From Lucinisca nassula (taxonomy: Eukaryota > Mollusca > Bivalvia > Lucinida > Lucinidae): a stretch of DNA of 64,000 nucleotides. The position numbers and the translations under genes were made by a program. This document shows positions 20,238 to 30,450 of this stretch, in pieces (the first letter of the stretch is position 1; each line of letters opens with the position of its first letter). Under the pieces are notes generated by a model. That model was not told where the DNA came from. It was given only the letters and a program-made list of their open reading frames with translations, and searched no databases. The stretch lies in the NCBI GenBank assembly GCA_963580285.1, contig OY757010.1, positions 216,734,204 to 216,798,203 of the forward strand. Reading direction: 5' to 3'.

Positions 20238-23200
20238 ATGTTGTGGGTATTAATTAGAGCCACCTCCTTAAATTTGTCTTCTGTAACTTCAGTTAATCTC
20301 AAAGGAGCAGGCAATACCAATGTTTTTGGGAGTAGTCTTCGTATAAGACTATCTCCTCTCAAATCGCCCATCCTTCGAAAATATACTAATCCGTGGAAAA
20401 GAAGTGGAATGTATCCTAGCATTTCTAAGTGCAATGCCAAGAGGTGCAGATGTTGTTCGCATTTAAGCACTGCGTCTACCGTTACTTCATCTGTAAACGG
20501 TAGACGCTTCTCTGTAGTTAACATGTCTGATTTGACATGACAGTCTACAGATTTAATTTATCTAATTACTTGACGTGCTGCAAACTGTAATATGCAGTAC
20601 GTCGGTCAAACTAACCGCATGCTTAAAACTAGATTGAACGAGCATTATCGTAGAATGAGTAAGCCTAAGAAAACTGACACTTTCTTGTACCGTCACTTTC
20701 GACGTACAGGTCATTCTGTAAATAACATTGTTATACAACCAGTGGAAAAACTTTATTACGATGCAAATTCTACAACTAGATTCAAAATAATCAAAAGACA
20801 TGAAGCTGAACTGAAATGGATTAAATTTTTACAGACCCCTTTTCCACTGGGATTTAATGACAACATTTATCGTGAGGGTAATATTTCCAGAATGCCGGAC
20901 TTTGATATTTTCTCACTCCTGGAATGTCGAAAACGCAGAACTAGATCTCACGGCACCAGGAAAAATGGTAACTTTAAACGTAAATCACGTGCGTTTAAAC
21001 GAAACAATACTAGACTGAAGTGACTGTCTATTATATTATTAAATCATGGACGCCACTCTATGCTTTCATTTTTAAGTTCATTACCCGTTTCTGTTTTACG
21101 TCTTCTGGACAACGAGGCGAATAAATTCTACGATAGTTCTCATCAGTTATATGATGCGGCTCTCTTAACTAGAGGCTATACTCAGCATACTCTCCGTCCT
21201 TACATTGATTCTGAAATTAATCATAAACGCCATTTCTTCAAAATATCCTTCATTAATAAGGGTATGGATTTTATAGATTTGCCCAGTATCTTCCGTGAGA
21301 GATCCGTACTTTCTTCCATTCCTGCTTATTTTCAAAATACTGAAACACCTATAATTTGCTATAAATATAACAAACCTGTTAGATCTATCATTTTTAATTT
21401 CAATAAACTTGTTTCAGATCTTGATATTGATACTAATACTCCTGATTCATGTGATTGTAAAAACTCAAAGTATTGCTATTCTGCTGCTGGTCATGTAATT
21501 ACTGGCAATTTGAAAATTATTCCTGATTCAAGGATAAGGAATATAATTTCTAAAGGACCGAAATATCGGTTTCCTTCAAAAATTGATTTCAGTAAATGTA
21601 GAGATGAAATCGCTGCTTCATTGAATGAATTCGGTAATCGATGGTGTAAGCGAGAGTATGTTGAGCATAAAGCCCTTAAGGACTGGAAACTTAGCATTTT
21701 AAAACTAGTGAATAAACGCATTTCTTTCTATTCTCAAAATACTAACTTATTACCTCCTAAGCCCAAGACGTCTTTACGTCATCTTAAACTAGGTATTCAA
21801 GAATTTCATAAGAAGTTTGTTTTGGCCCCTGCAGACAAGGCCGCTAACAACGTCGTCGTTGTGTGACGGCTCCACTATGTTAACACGCTTAAGCAGGAGC
21901 TTGGTGGTACTAAGGCCTATGAACTTCAGCCTTTAGCTGAAGAGAGAGCTATAGTAGATAAACATGTTTGTCTTTCAGCCACCAAGTTTGCTGTGTGTGT
22001 TAACGAAGGCCAAGACAAGCTTCCTACGCTATACTGGTTACCAAAACTTCATAAAAAACCTTACAAAGCACGGTTTATTGCAAATTCTAGCTCTTGCACT
22101 ACCACTGAACTTTCTAAATTATTAACTTCCTGTCTTACTGCTATTAAAACGCATGTAATTAAATATTGTGATAAAGTCTTTGAAAGATCAGGAAGAAATC
22201 TGTTTTGGTCTATAAAAAATTCGAATGATGTTTTAAATAAATTGAAATCTAGACAGTTTCGTGCTTCTAGTCTGTCTACCTACGATTTTTCCACTCTTTA
22301 CACTACACTTCCTCATAATCTTATAAAAGAAAAGCTTAATGATTTAATTGAATGGGCTTTTCACAGAGAAGATTCTCTCTATCTTGCATGTAATGTCAGA
22401 AATGCATTTTTCACTTCTAAAGAGCATAAGAATTATACACTTTGGTCATGTCAGAAAGTGTGTGATGCCCTCACCTTTCTACTTGACAATATTTATATTA
22501 GATTCGGTACTAAGTTATTTAGACAAATTGTGGGTATTCCGATGGGTACTAATTGCGCACCTCTTGTGGCTGATCTGTTCTTGTATTGTTATGAAAGAGA
22601 CTTCATTTTGTCGCTTTCCATTGATAACCAATCTGAAATTATTGAAGCTTTTAGCTCTACTTCTAGATATTTAGATGATTTATTAAATATTGATAATACC
22701 TATTTTGATGGTTTGATCAGTCAGATTTACCCCCTAGAACTTCAGTTAAATAAAGCAAATTCTTCTGATACCGAGGCCCCGTTTTTGGATTTACATCTAT
22801 CTATTGTAGATGGATTTGTTTCGTGCAAAATTTATGATAAACGCGATGACTTTGATTTTGAGATTGTAAATTTTCCTTTTTTGGATGGTGATGTTCCTCG
22901 TGCGCCATCCTATGGCGTTTATATTTCGCAATTAATTCGATTTGCTAGAGTGTGTAGTCATGTAACTGACTTCAACACTCGTAATAAATTATTAACGGCT
23001 AAACTCCTTAATCAGGGTTATCGGTACCATAAACTACGCAAAGCCTTTTCAAAATTTTATAGACGCCATTCTGATTTAATTTCAAAATTCAATATTGGAC
23101 TTAAATCTCTTCTGCAACAAGGTCTATCGGAACCCGAATTTTATGGTGACTTAGTATTTAAATTCAGAAAAATATATAACCGCAATGACTTCAGTACCCA

Positions 23201-23366
23201 ATTTCGTAAAATCATTCTTCGATATAAAAAGATTGGGTACAACATGGATATTATACGACAGACTGCATGCATGGTAGTTAACCCAATCACGGTTGGCAAC
23301 TTTGCTTCCCTCTTTAATTGCACGCCGGTGGGTCAGGCCTCAGATTCTATGACGGCTCCAACGTAA
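20238..23366 (+). CDS. Naiad-clade Penelope-like element: N-terminal GIY-YIG endonuclease plus RT, four in-frame TGA
   Basis: One frame of 1043 codons (ATG 20238 to TAA 23364-23366) interrupted only by TGA at 20538, 20571, 21021 and 21864 (codons 101, 112, 262, 543). Endonuclease: DLIYLIT (105-111, GIY part), MQYVGQT (119-125, YIG part), catalytic Arg132, His136, His159 and Glu191 region (KRHEAELKWI). The linker has the CxC motif (SCDCKNSKYC, 404-413) typical of N-terminal-endonuclease PLEs. RT: YWLPKLHK (599-606), YDFSTLYTTLP with Asp683, GIPMGTNCAP (from 766), RYLDDLL with Asp813/Asp814, and SYGVYISQLIRFAR. No TAA/TAG and no frameshift occur. TGA at codon 112 replaces the first Cys of the CCHH zinc-binding set, which favours selenocysteine over decay. 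The frame stays open somewhat upstream of 20238, so the true start is uncertain. Role: nick DNA and copy element RNA. Confidence 0.88.
20538..20540 (+). other. In-frame TGA, candidate selenocysteine 101
   Basis: Context T-(TGA)-QSTDLIYLI. In PLE endonucleases a Cys often stands a few residues before the GIY strand, so this TGA plausibly replaces Cys. Confidence 0.6.
20571..20573 (+). other. In-frame TGA, candidate selenocysteine 112
   Basis: Context LIYLIT-(TGA)-RAANCNMQYVGQ. The position between the GIY and YIG strands is the first Cys of the CCHH motif of PLE endonucleases; the second Cys (117) is still encoded as TGT. Confidence 0.7.
21021..21023 (+). other. In-frame TGA, candidate selenocysteine 262
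   Basis: Context NNTRLK-(TGA)-LSIILLNHG in the basic linker between endonuclease and CxC region. Homology clearly continues on both sides in the same frame. The residue normally found here is not known to me. Confidence 0.5.
21864..21866 (+). other. In-frame TGA, candidate selenocysteine 543
   Basis: Context APADKAANNVVVV-(TGA)-RLHYVNTLKQEL near the start of the RT fingers. Cys or Trp would each be one base away; I favour Cys-to-Sec by analogy with codon 112. Confidence 0.5.
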
Positions 23367-23970
23367 AGGCTTATTGAGAATTAGAGAGATCTAATTCAAG
23401 GTAATGTTGGTTGGTGCCTGATGCTCTGTCTCTGGTCGGGCTCATCGGAGTCTAACTGTTGGTTTTCTTTTGCTCCAGCATTTCAGTGGTTTCTTGCTGT
23501 CGAGTCCTCACCGTTGTCTCACCTCTGTGGTTCTTTGATTTTTGTGTTCACGGAGATGTTGCACTGATGAGTTAGGAGGCCTTCATGCGGACTGAACAAA
23601 TTATTTGTCTAAATCGCGACGGAAGTAAGGGCGAGGATTGTGGCCACGTAAAATCGATTTAAGCCCCCCAGTGGAAATCTTCCACTGACCGTTCCAAGGC
23701 GGCTCTTCTGTGGCGATTTATTTGTTGTTGTTTGTTACTTACTGTGTGTATCACTTGTGTCTTTTAGTTTCGGATGACCATATGGCCATTTTGTGGGAAA
23801 GTAACTGTCCTTATGGCCTTCCTTTGTTTAGGTTTCCATTATGGTCTGGTCGCTTAATGTTTGTATTTCTTTCCCTTTGGTGTCTTTTATGGGTGGAGTA
23901 AGTTAATTGTATCAATTCCTGATCTTTGTTTTACTTCTACTTTTCTATAAAGTGCCCATGGCATACGTTT
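23367..23970 (+). other. 3' untranslated region of the Naiad element
   Basis: Carries hairpins (GAATTAGA/TCTAATTC at 23378-23397; AGTGGAA-ATC-TTCCACT near 23669-23686) and a terminal block (about 23780-23950) that recurs elsewhere in the window at 39105-39480, 43254-43480 (inverted) and 60300-60590 (inverted). A SECIS element would be expected here if the TGA codons are read as selenocysteine; I could not identify a convincing one by eye. Confidence 0.6.
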
Positions 23971-24057
23971 CAAACATGAAATAAAAAATGATCCCTTAAT
24001 TTAACCTTGATACTCGTGATGAATTATATCGTAAAATTATAAGAACAACATTAAAAA

Positions 24058-24258
24058 AAAAACACGCACATTCAAATATATTGAAAATTTTATTTCCACA
24101 AAATGAAAATTTTCAGATAAAAAAAAATGAAATTTTCAAACTTCTGCTCAAAACTTAGATTGTGGGAACTCCTTAGAACTCGATAAACTCCTGTTTTATT
24201 ATACGAAAGTGGGGTGTAAAGGGTTCAAACAATGTAGGTGTGTTTTCCTGATAATACA
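24058..24258 (+). repeat. Palindrome family B copy, degraded
   Basis: AAACACGCACATTCAAATATA at the left, TTCTGCTCAAAACTTAGATTGTGGG... AACTCCTTAGAACTCG in the centre with only part of the hairpin left, and GTAGGTGTGTTTTCCTGATAAT at the right. Confidence 0.6.
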
Positions 24259-24269
24259 AGAATATTAAA

Positions 24270-25440
24270 CAAGAGGACCGTGACGGTCCTTGTCGCTCAC
24301 CTGAGCTTAGAGATTTGCATGTGTGTCCCGGGACAGAGCAATGTTTGGCCCCAGGTCCATAATTTGAACAATCTTGGCAGAGGTCTACTAAATGAAGCTA
24401 AATATCAAATATCAAAGGCCTGGGCCTTCTGTTTTCAAACAAGAAGATTTTTAAAAACTGTTTTCCTAATGTGAACCCAGTGGGCCCTGGGGCAGGGCCA
24501 TTTTTGCCCCCCCCCCCCCCCCCGGGATATAATTTGAACAATCATGGTAGAGGTCCACTAAATGACGCTTCATGCCAAATATCATGGATTCAGACAAGAA
24601 GATTTTTCAATAATTTCCTCATAATTTTGGACCCAGGGCTATCATTTGAACAATCTTGATAGAGGCCCACTAGATGAAGCTTCATACCAAATATCAAAGA
24701 TCTGGGTCTTCTTGTTTCAGACAAGTAGGATTTTAAAGGTTTTGCCAAAAACAGTCTATATATGTAAAACCAGAGGACCCCAGCGCGCGGCGATCTTTGG
24801 CCCCAGGGCTATAATTTTTACAATCTTGGTAGAGGTCCACTAGATGAAGCTTCATACCAAATATCAACGACCTGGGCCTTCTGGTTTCAGACAAGAAGGA
24901 TTTTAAAGGTTTTGCCAAAAACAGTCTATATATGTAAAACCAGAGGACCCCAGCGCGGGGCCAGCTTTGGCCCAATTGCTATAATTTGAACAATATTGGT
25001 AGTGGTCGACTAGATATATAAAGCTTCACACAAAATATTAAAGACCTGGGCCTTTTGAATTCAGACAATAAGATTGTTAAGGGCTGTCCAAGTAAACACA
25101 GTGGACCTCGCCCCGGGACCATTCTTGGTCCCAGGGCTAAAATTTGAACAATCTTGGTACAGGTCCACTAGAGATGTTTCATATCAAATATCAATGACCT
25201 GGGCCTTCTGGTTTCATAAAAGAAGATTTTTAAAGGTTTTCTCTTATTTTCCCATTTTTGTTGCCATGGCAAACAGAGTTCTGCATGGAATTGAATTCTA
25301 TGAACAACTTTGAGAGAGGACCACCTAAGGACTATTTCTGCCAAGTTTTGTCAAAATCTGTTCAGTGGTTTAGGAGGAGATATTGTAAAGAAATTGTAAA
25401 AGGACGGACGGACGACGACGACGACAGACGGTGAACAATC
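24270..25440 (+). repeat. Tandem-repeat element, ~120-160 bp units
   Basis: Starts with the hairpin AGGACCGTGACGGTCCTTGT and CGCTCACCTGAG. It then repeats units containing ATAATTTGAACAATCTTGGT, AGAGGTCCACTAGATGAAGC, CAAATATCAAAGACCTGGGC and CAGACAAGAAG, and closes with GGACGGACGGACGACGACGA. The ORFs in it are by-products of the repeat. The plan (terminal hairpin, internal tandem array, GACGG tail) resembles the elements at 44150-44985 and 60600-63000; Helitron-like origin is a guess. Confidence 0.7.
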
Positions 25441-25555
25441 CCAATAGCTGACCCTGATCAGATGGCTGCAGAAGAATATGTTCTATAAAAGGGTTATCCT
25501 TTGGAAGCGAGGAATACACCACAGAAGTGAAAAATATGGAGTGTACATGTTTTCT

Positions 25556-25601
25556 GGGCCAGACTAGCTAGTTCCGGCCAATTAGGCCTCATCAGTGACC
25601 C
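25556..25601 (-). ncRNA. Hammerhead ribozyme motif, one core change
   Basis: On the minus strand: stem I GGGTCA pairs with TGGCCC; core CTGATGA; stem II GGCC-TAATT-GGCC; then GGAA where GAAA is required; stem III ACTAG/CTAGT with no loop; cleavage triplet GTC. All three stems pair, but the second purine of the GAAA box is G, so cleavage is probably lost. Same layout as 47294-47339. Confidence 0.7.
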
Positions 25602-25821
25602 TCAGATATTTTCAAAATTCCACAATGGAATCAATGATCCCATAGGGCAAGAAAATACAATCTACACTATCTGACCTCAATCGTAACTGCTTGTGATTCA
25701 ATAGGTGAATATATGGGAATGAATTACATACAATTATTTGATAGGTTGATAGTCAAAAATAGAAGTGTCAAGGAAAGGTTAAAAAACATAGTCGCCCACC
25801 ACGAACATAAGCACGCCCCAG

Positions 25822-26180
25822 TCAATCGGGGCTTGCATAAACAGTCTGGGCTATATGAGCTGAAACCGACCGAAAGAAATAATTAGTCAAACTGGCTAGC
25901 ACTTAATCAGATTGTATCCAAAAAGTATGGTTTTGAAGATAAAATAACTAAGCATTAGTTAGTTTGACTGTGCGACTACTTGTAAATCCCTTAGAAGGCC
26001 CAAGCCTACCGAGGCAAGACGGTGCGAGTCTGGCATTCTTGATTATAAACCCCAGCGGTTTCATTTGGCGGTAAGTGCTTAAGCTGTCATTTCATCTCAA
26101 TGTCAGGTGACATCAGTCCCACAAAATTGGAAACGTCTCCAAAACCTCAGTTGTGTTGGCGGGGACGTAAAACCACCATA
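25822..26180 (+). mobile_element. Molluscan SINE with a ~90-bp internal insertion
   Basis: SINE head (CGCCCCAGTCAATCGGGGCTT) and tail (GGCGGGGACGTAAAACC) are split at about 25880-25973 by a segment bounded by AGTCAAACT and AGTTTGACT (inverted), a possible tiny MITE. Confidence 0.7.
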
Positions 26181-26224
26181 AGTAAAAGCAGCTGAAAGCT
26201 GTTATCTCAACAGTTCCATTAATA

Positions 26225-26550
26225 TAACAAGTCCATGAAATGAACATCCCTCCAAACGCCACTTTATATAGAGAAAGTGGTGTTTACACGCGTTTTCTTT
26301 ATATGAATAGGATTTGTCAGAGGTGTCCATCGCAAGGACGTGTTAACATGATGAACAGCCGTTGTCACCACAATAACAAGTCCGTGGAAAGAAAACCTCT
26401 TTAAACCTCTTTATAAAGAGAAAACTGGGTTGAGCGCGGGTATACAGTTTTCTTATTTCTGATCCAAGAAATAGATTGTGAGTACTCGTTATCTCCTCCT
26501 CATCGGAGCGGTTCTAACGAGAACCGCGACGTATGTTTTAGTCCGACAGA
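26225..26550 (+). repeat. Two partial family A copies in tandem
   Basis: AACAAGTCCATGAAATGAAC...TTTATATAGAGAAAGTGG (26230-26290), then AACAAGTCCGTGGAAAG... TTCTTATTTCTGATCC and a damaged hairpin (CTCCTCCTCATCGGAGCGGT) up to about 26550. Poly-T 26594-26621 follows. Confidence 0.65.
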
Positions 26551-27691
26551 TCCGTAGCAGGACCTGGATTTGAACAGCATAGAAAATATTTGCTGTTTTT
26601 TTTTTTTTTTTTTTTTTTTTTAATGTTTAGACCATCTGCATTAAGAATCTAACTGATCACACCTTGTCACCCTTGGACATTTATAGAAAATCAGGATGGA
26701 AGCCAAGCTGGCTGCCCGGGAAGTAAAATATACAGATAATGTCATCTTGTGAACGCCGTTATATTTCTAACAGCTAAATCATACTGAAATGATTACAATA
26801 TATCAAATGAAGTACTGACTGGCATTTTGACATCGATAAGAAAGATGGCATGCAAGATGCCTGCCCAAAACAACAATGATATACTTTATATGAGCCCCGC
26901 CAAGAGAATTTGTGTCTTCAAGCATTCCGTCATGACAAATTTTAACTGCACATGCCCAGCCATTCAGAGGGGCTAGGAATATGGCTTTCTGTCTGAAGGT
27001 TCCTCTTGATTCACTGCTTGTATGAGCGAGCAGCGAAAGTTCTGGCGAACTGCGTGGATGCGCAGGCTCGCCTGAACCTTCGCTGCTGGCATAGGCGATA
27101 AGTACCAAAATCACTCTACGTGGCCTATATGTTCATCTTATAGGAGAAGCACAGTATAAAATCTCTTGTAAAATCAAATCTTACAAAGATGGTACCATGC
27201 ATATCGAGTAGAATATTTGAGCACATATATTTAAGATGACATCCAAGATGTAAGATATACGCATTATGACTATATGTATGTGGCAATAATTGCAGACCTT
27301 AACAAGTAGAGCTCAATAAATTTGCCGTTTATACGAAACATACATGAACTGACTTGAACCGCTGTGCATGTCAACAACTAGCATGGTGGCATCTAAAATG
27401 GCAGTCGAATAGACAACCGCTTTTAAAGAGTGATATAATTCATAAAACACATAACAAAATATTGTGCAAAAACGTTTGACTAGACATTTAAGGCATATTC
27501 TGCATTCTTCAGCCGTTAAAACAATTTTAAACTCAGTCTTGAAAGACTTATTTAAATGCAGGCATGCAGGCAAGATAAATTGGGACAGTGCAGGCATCTG
27601 CTTTAAGGACATTATACCACTTATCTCAAATAAGAAATATTGACCACAGTATATCACAAATAGCCGATATATGTCTTGTCTGACAGAGCTG
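26551..27691. other. Stretch without a gene; one fold-back repeat
   Basis: A repeat at about 27015-27095 contains GCAGCGAAAGTTCTGGCGAA and its imperfect inverse TCGCCTGAACCTTCGCTGC. The open frame across it (GSGEPAHPRS) is of a type I associate with mollusc repeats and probably not a gene. Confidence 0.5.
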
Positions 27692-28800
27692 TTAAAGGTG
27701 TGATGTTTGTTCATTACAACATAGTGAACTGCCTTGAAATGCACAAAACATTGTGCATGACAGTCGAGAACTGTTGCAGCGACATCTAAGAATCCTACAC
27801 GTTGATTGGCTTTCACGTGAATACTTTATTAACTTTAACACATCCTGTGCTGCAAGTTGTACCGTTTGTGGCATAATTACAGGCACTAATGACTTTAACT
27901 GTTCATTCTTCTCCCAGCCAAACCGAAGTTGATCTGCTTCAGGTGGATCAAAGTCAAGACCATGACTCCAAATGCATGCCTGTAGATGTGCTCGCTTGAC
28001 ATTTTTACTGAATGCTTCAGATGTAGGGGGTATTGAGCACAGCTTCGGTGCACAAGATGGTGCCTTGCCGACTTTTGAAGACCATTCCTTCTGTCGGACC
28101 GAGGACAACATATTTGTTTCATTTGTTTTCGCATTGTAACATGCCGCTACGAAGCTGGTTGATTCCTTCAGTACGTCTTCAAACTGGCAAGTTATGAGGG
28201 TATTGGTGTTTGCATTGGTCGCAGTACCCTTGCCTATTCTGTAGTAACAAGCGGTTGTGTTAGAGCCTGATAAAGCATGGCCTGCTGGCAAATCAGGTAT
28301 GATGTCACTGTTTGTATTTACTGTGGCCCTTATGTCTATTATTGCCCTTTCCTGAACTGGGCACTCCATTACTGCAAGACTTTTTAGTTTTTCCTTGAAA
28401 TAGTGGTACATTGTATATAAGCAACACAAGTACGTCAGTTTCATATGAAACGACAGATACACATCTATATGATTGACCGGCATCATGGTCCATGTGCTGT
28501 GCCAAAATATTGTCAGCTTCTTCATGCATAGTTTTGATGTACTCTCTTTGAATCGTAGCCATTGATGTGATTTCTACTGCAGTAATAACTAGTCTACGAC
28601 AAACGCTTACATTCACTAGCATTACAACATTTTGGCACAACTCTTCTACAATAAGTGCAATTATCTGTTGTTTATTTTCTTGTAGTGTGAGTAGTACGTA
28701 TTTTCTGTAGAGGGATAGGTATTGCTGTAGTAAGCTGATGTACACGATTAGCTTGAACACCTCTGGCAATTCTTATCACACTCTCTGTATCTATCAAAGA
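27692..28800 (-). pseudogene. Broken copy of an unnamed multicopy invertebrate gene family
   Basis: Frames 28305-28769 and 27692-28525 on the minus strand join by one frameshift near 28420. Recognisable blocks in order: HEEADNILAQHM followed by VSVVSYETDVLVLL; KEKLKSLAVMECPVQERAIIDI; PAGHALSGSNTTACYYRIGKG; a region ending FSKNVKRAHLQACIWSHGLD; and a Cys-rich C-terminus (CRILRCRCNSSRLSCTMFC). I have seen this architecture in many uncharacterised predictions from molluscs and cnidarians, usually multicopy, but know no proven function. Asp/Glu-rich HEEAD...ETD could be metal-binding. The N-terminal half is missing: a family B repeat (28845-28990) abuts the 5' end. Confidence 0.6.
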
Positions 28801-28844
28801 CAAGGTAGAGATCATAACTTGTAAGTTGTCTTTCTTACTCGCTA

Positions 28845-28990
28845 GAACCGACTCGTCGAGACGATTCAAACGAGTACACACCATCTATATTTTAGAACAG
28901 AAATAAGAAAACTAAGGTTTACCTCTTACTTTATAAAAGTGGGGTTCGAGGGGGTCAAAACGTATATAGGCATGTTTTCGTTGATTGTTT
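28845..28990 (+). repeat. Palindrome family B, right half
   Basis: Starts inside the damaged hairpin (CTAGAACCGACTCGTCGAGACG) and ends TATAGGCATGTTTTCG. A short piece like the Naiad 3' tail (GTGGAAGGTAATTGTATCGAT, 29020-29041 region) follows directly. Confidence 0.7.
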
Positions 28991-29217
28991 ACATAATGGT
29001 GTTGTTGCTTTTGTATCTTCAGTGGAAGGTAATTGTATCGATCCTTGAATTTTACCTGCAGTCCTATTTCCTGATTAGTGATAACTCTCAAGTGGTTTGC
29101 ACAACCACACCAAGAAAAGATCAAATTAATTTAATTTCAATATAATTTTACGTTCACCTCACGGGAATTTTATAGAAGTCGCAGATAGCGCCTAAGAAAT
29201 ATCATTATACCAACTGA

Positions 29218-29359
29218 TTAAAGGGGAATAGGTACACCTTCAGGGGATGCAACTCCTTTAAAAGTATTTTTGTTTCGCATGTCAATAGTGGTCAACTTTT
29301 GCTCCTAAGACCCCGTTTTCAATGGCGGAAAATGTACAAGGTGTATCCATTACACTTAA
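29218..29359. mobile_element. TTAA-flanked MITE, short form
   Basis: TTAA then AGGGGAATAGGTACACCTT at the left; AAGGTGTATCCATTACAC then TTAA at the right. Inner part matches 42044-42283 (GCATGTCAATAG.GGTCAACT). piggyBac-like by TTAA duplication; deleted internally. Confidence 0.7.
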
Positions 29360-29626
29360 TTGCCTTGTGCAATTCACTTGATCTCTGATCAGACACCATC
29401 TTGGCATATTGTGATTGTTTTTTAGTATTATACTTATTTGCGGCGTTGTCATGTTAATGACTGATTTCTGAACACAGTAAAGGTCAATTATACTTCAGGT
29501 ACCACGATTTTTCTTGTACATTCGATAGATTTGAGGTGAACACAGAGAATATTTCAGTTTTATGTGAGTACCTTTTGACAGCAATGCATTATTTAGTCAG
29601 AAATATGACACCTACACGGGTGGCAG

Positions 29627-29631
<5 letters not shown>

Positions 29632-29711
<80 letters not shown>

Positions 29712-30029
29712 ACGGGTTTAACGTAGCTTTCAACAATTTTTCAGTCATATCACGACAGTGTCTGGTTGAGGCAGGGAGCTCAATGCTCACTTTTATAGTG
29801 CTGCCTCACTGAAGTATCATGTCACAGACACATTACATGATACCACACCCAGTCACATTATCCTGACACTGGGTCGACCAGTCCTAGCTCTACCCCGTAA
29901 ATCTGAGTGCCAAGCGAGGAGCCGCCAGTACCATTGTTAACGACTTTGGTATGTCGCGGCCCGGGATCGAACCCGTGACCTCACGTTCCCCGGAGCGGAC
30001 ACTCTACCAACTGAGCTATCGGGGCCGGT
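29632..30029 (-). mobile_element. tRNA-derived SINE with CA-repeat tail and 14-bp target duplication
   Basis: Minus strand: tRNA-like head with A box TAGCTCAGTTGGTAGAG and B box GGGTTCGATCCC, body with TACGGGGTAGAGCTAGGACT and ACCCAGTGTCAGGATAATGT, then GCTACGTTAAACCCG and a long (CA)n tail, seen as (TG)n at 29632-29709. The direct repeat GGGTGGCAGTACAT flanks both sides (29618-29631 and 30030-30043). Confidence 0.88.
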
Positions 30030-30114
30030 GGGTGGCAGTACATAAGGACATGAAATTTTTCATTCAAACATAGTGATATAAACAATCCAATTCTGCAACA
30101 ATTAGATACCAGCT

Positions 30115-30395
30115 TGGCCCCCGCCCATCGGGGCTTGGAGAAGCAGATTGGGCTGTACAGTGCTTCCACGCAGAGCTGAAACTGACCGCACATGAGTACT
30201 GGTAAACCGCTTAGAAGGACTAAAGTGGTGCGAGTCGGGCCGTTAAATACTTATAAAACCTAACTGGTTTCATTGGGCTTGTCATTTCATCTCAATGTCG
30301 GGCAAAAGACCCACAAAATTGGAAACAACGTCTCCAAAATGACCTAAATAGTGTTGACAGTCACGTTAAAGCACAATTCAAACAAAATTAGATAC
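30115..30395 (+). mobile_element. Molluscan SINE (GACGTTAAAC tail)
   Basis: GGCCCCCGCCCATCGGGGCT, CACATGAGTACTGGTAAACC, ATCTCAATGTCGGGCAAAAG and GACAGTCACGTTAAAGCAC mark a mildly diverged full-length copy. Confidence 0.8.
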
Positions 30396-30450
30396 CAGCA
30401 GTCTAAATATACATTTTTATCCATTTACGATATCCTTATTACATAATCTA

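Noticed and set aside
20538..21866. Reading the Naiad as a multi-stop pseudogene
   Set aside because: All four interruptions are TGA, no frameshift or other stop is present, all catalytic residues are kept, and one TGA replaces a conserved Cys. Not proven, but decay is the weaker explanation.
23562..23600. A hammerhead at CTGATGAG in the Naiad 3' region
   Set aside because: No stem II pairing and no GAAA box at the right distance; Naiads are also reported to lack canonical hammerheads.
26803..27114. A 103-codon frame with GSGEPAHPRS
   Set aside because: Lies on a fold-back repeat and matches repeat-derived frames common in molluscs; no domain.
29593..29812. Open frames through CA/TG repeats (also 34434-34728 and 44557-44859)
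   Set aside because: Poly-His-Thr or Cys-Val translations of a microsatellite, not genes.
29962..30026. A tRNA gene on the minus strand (and its twin at 44322-44395)
   Set aside because: Good A and B boxes, but a weak acceptor stem, and both are followed by the same non-tRNA body, a CA tail and target duplications: SINE heads.
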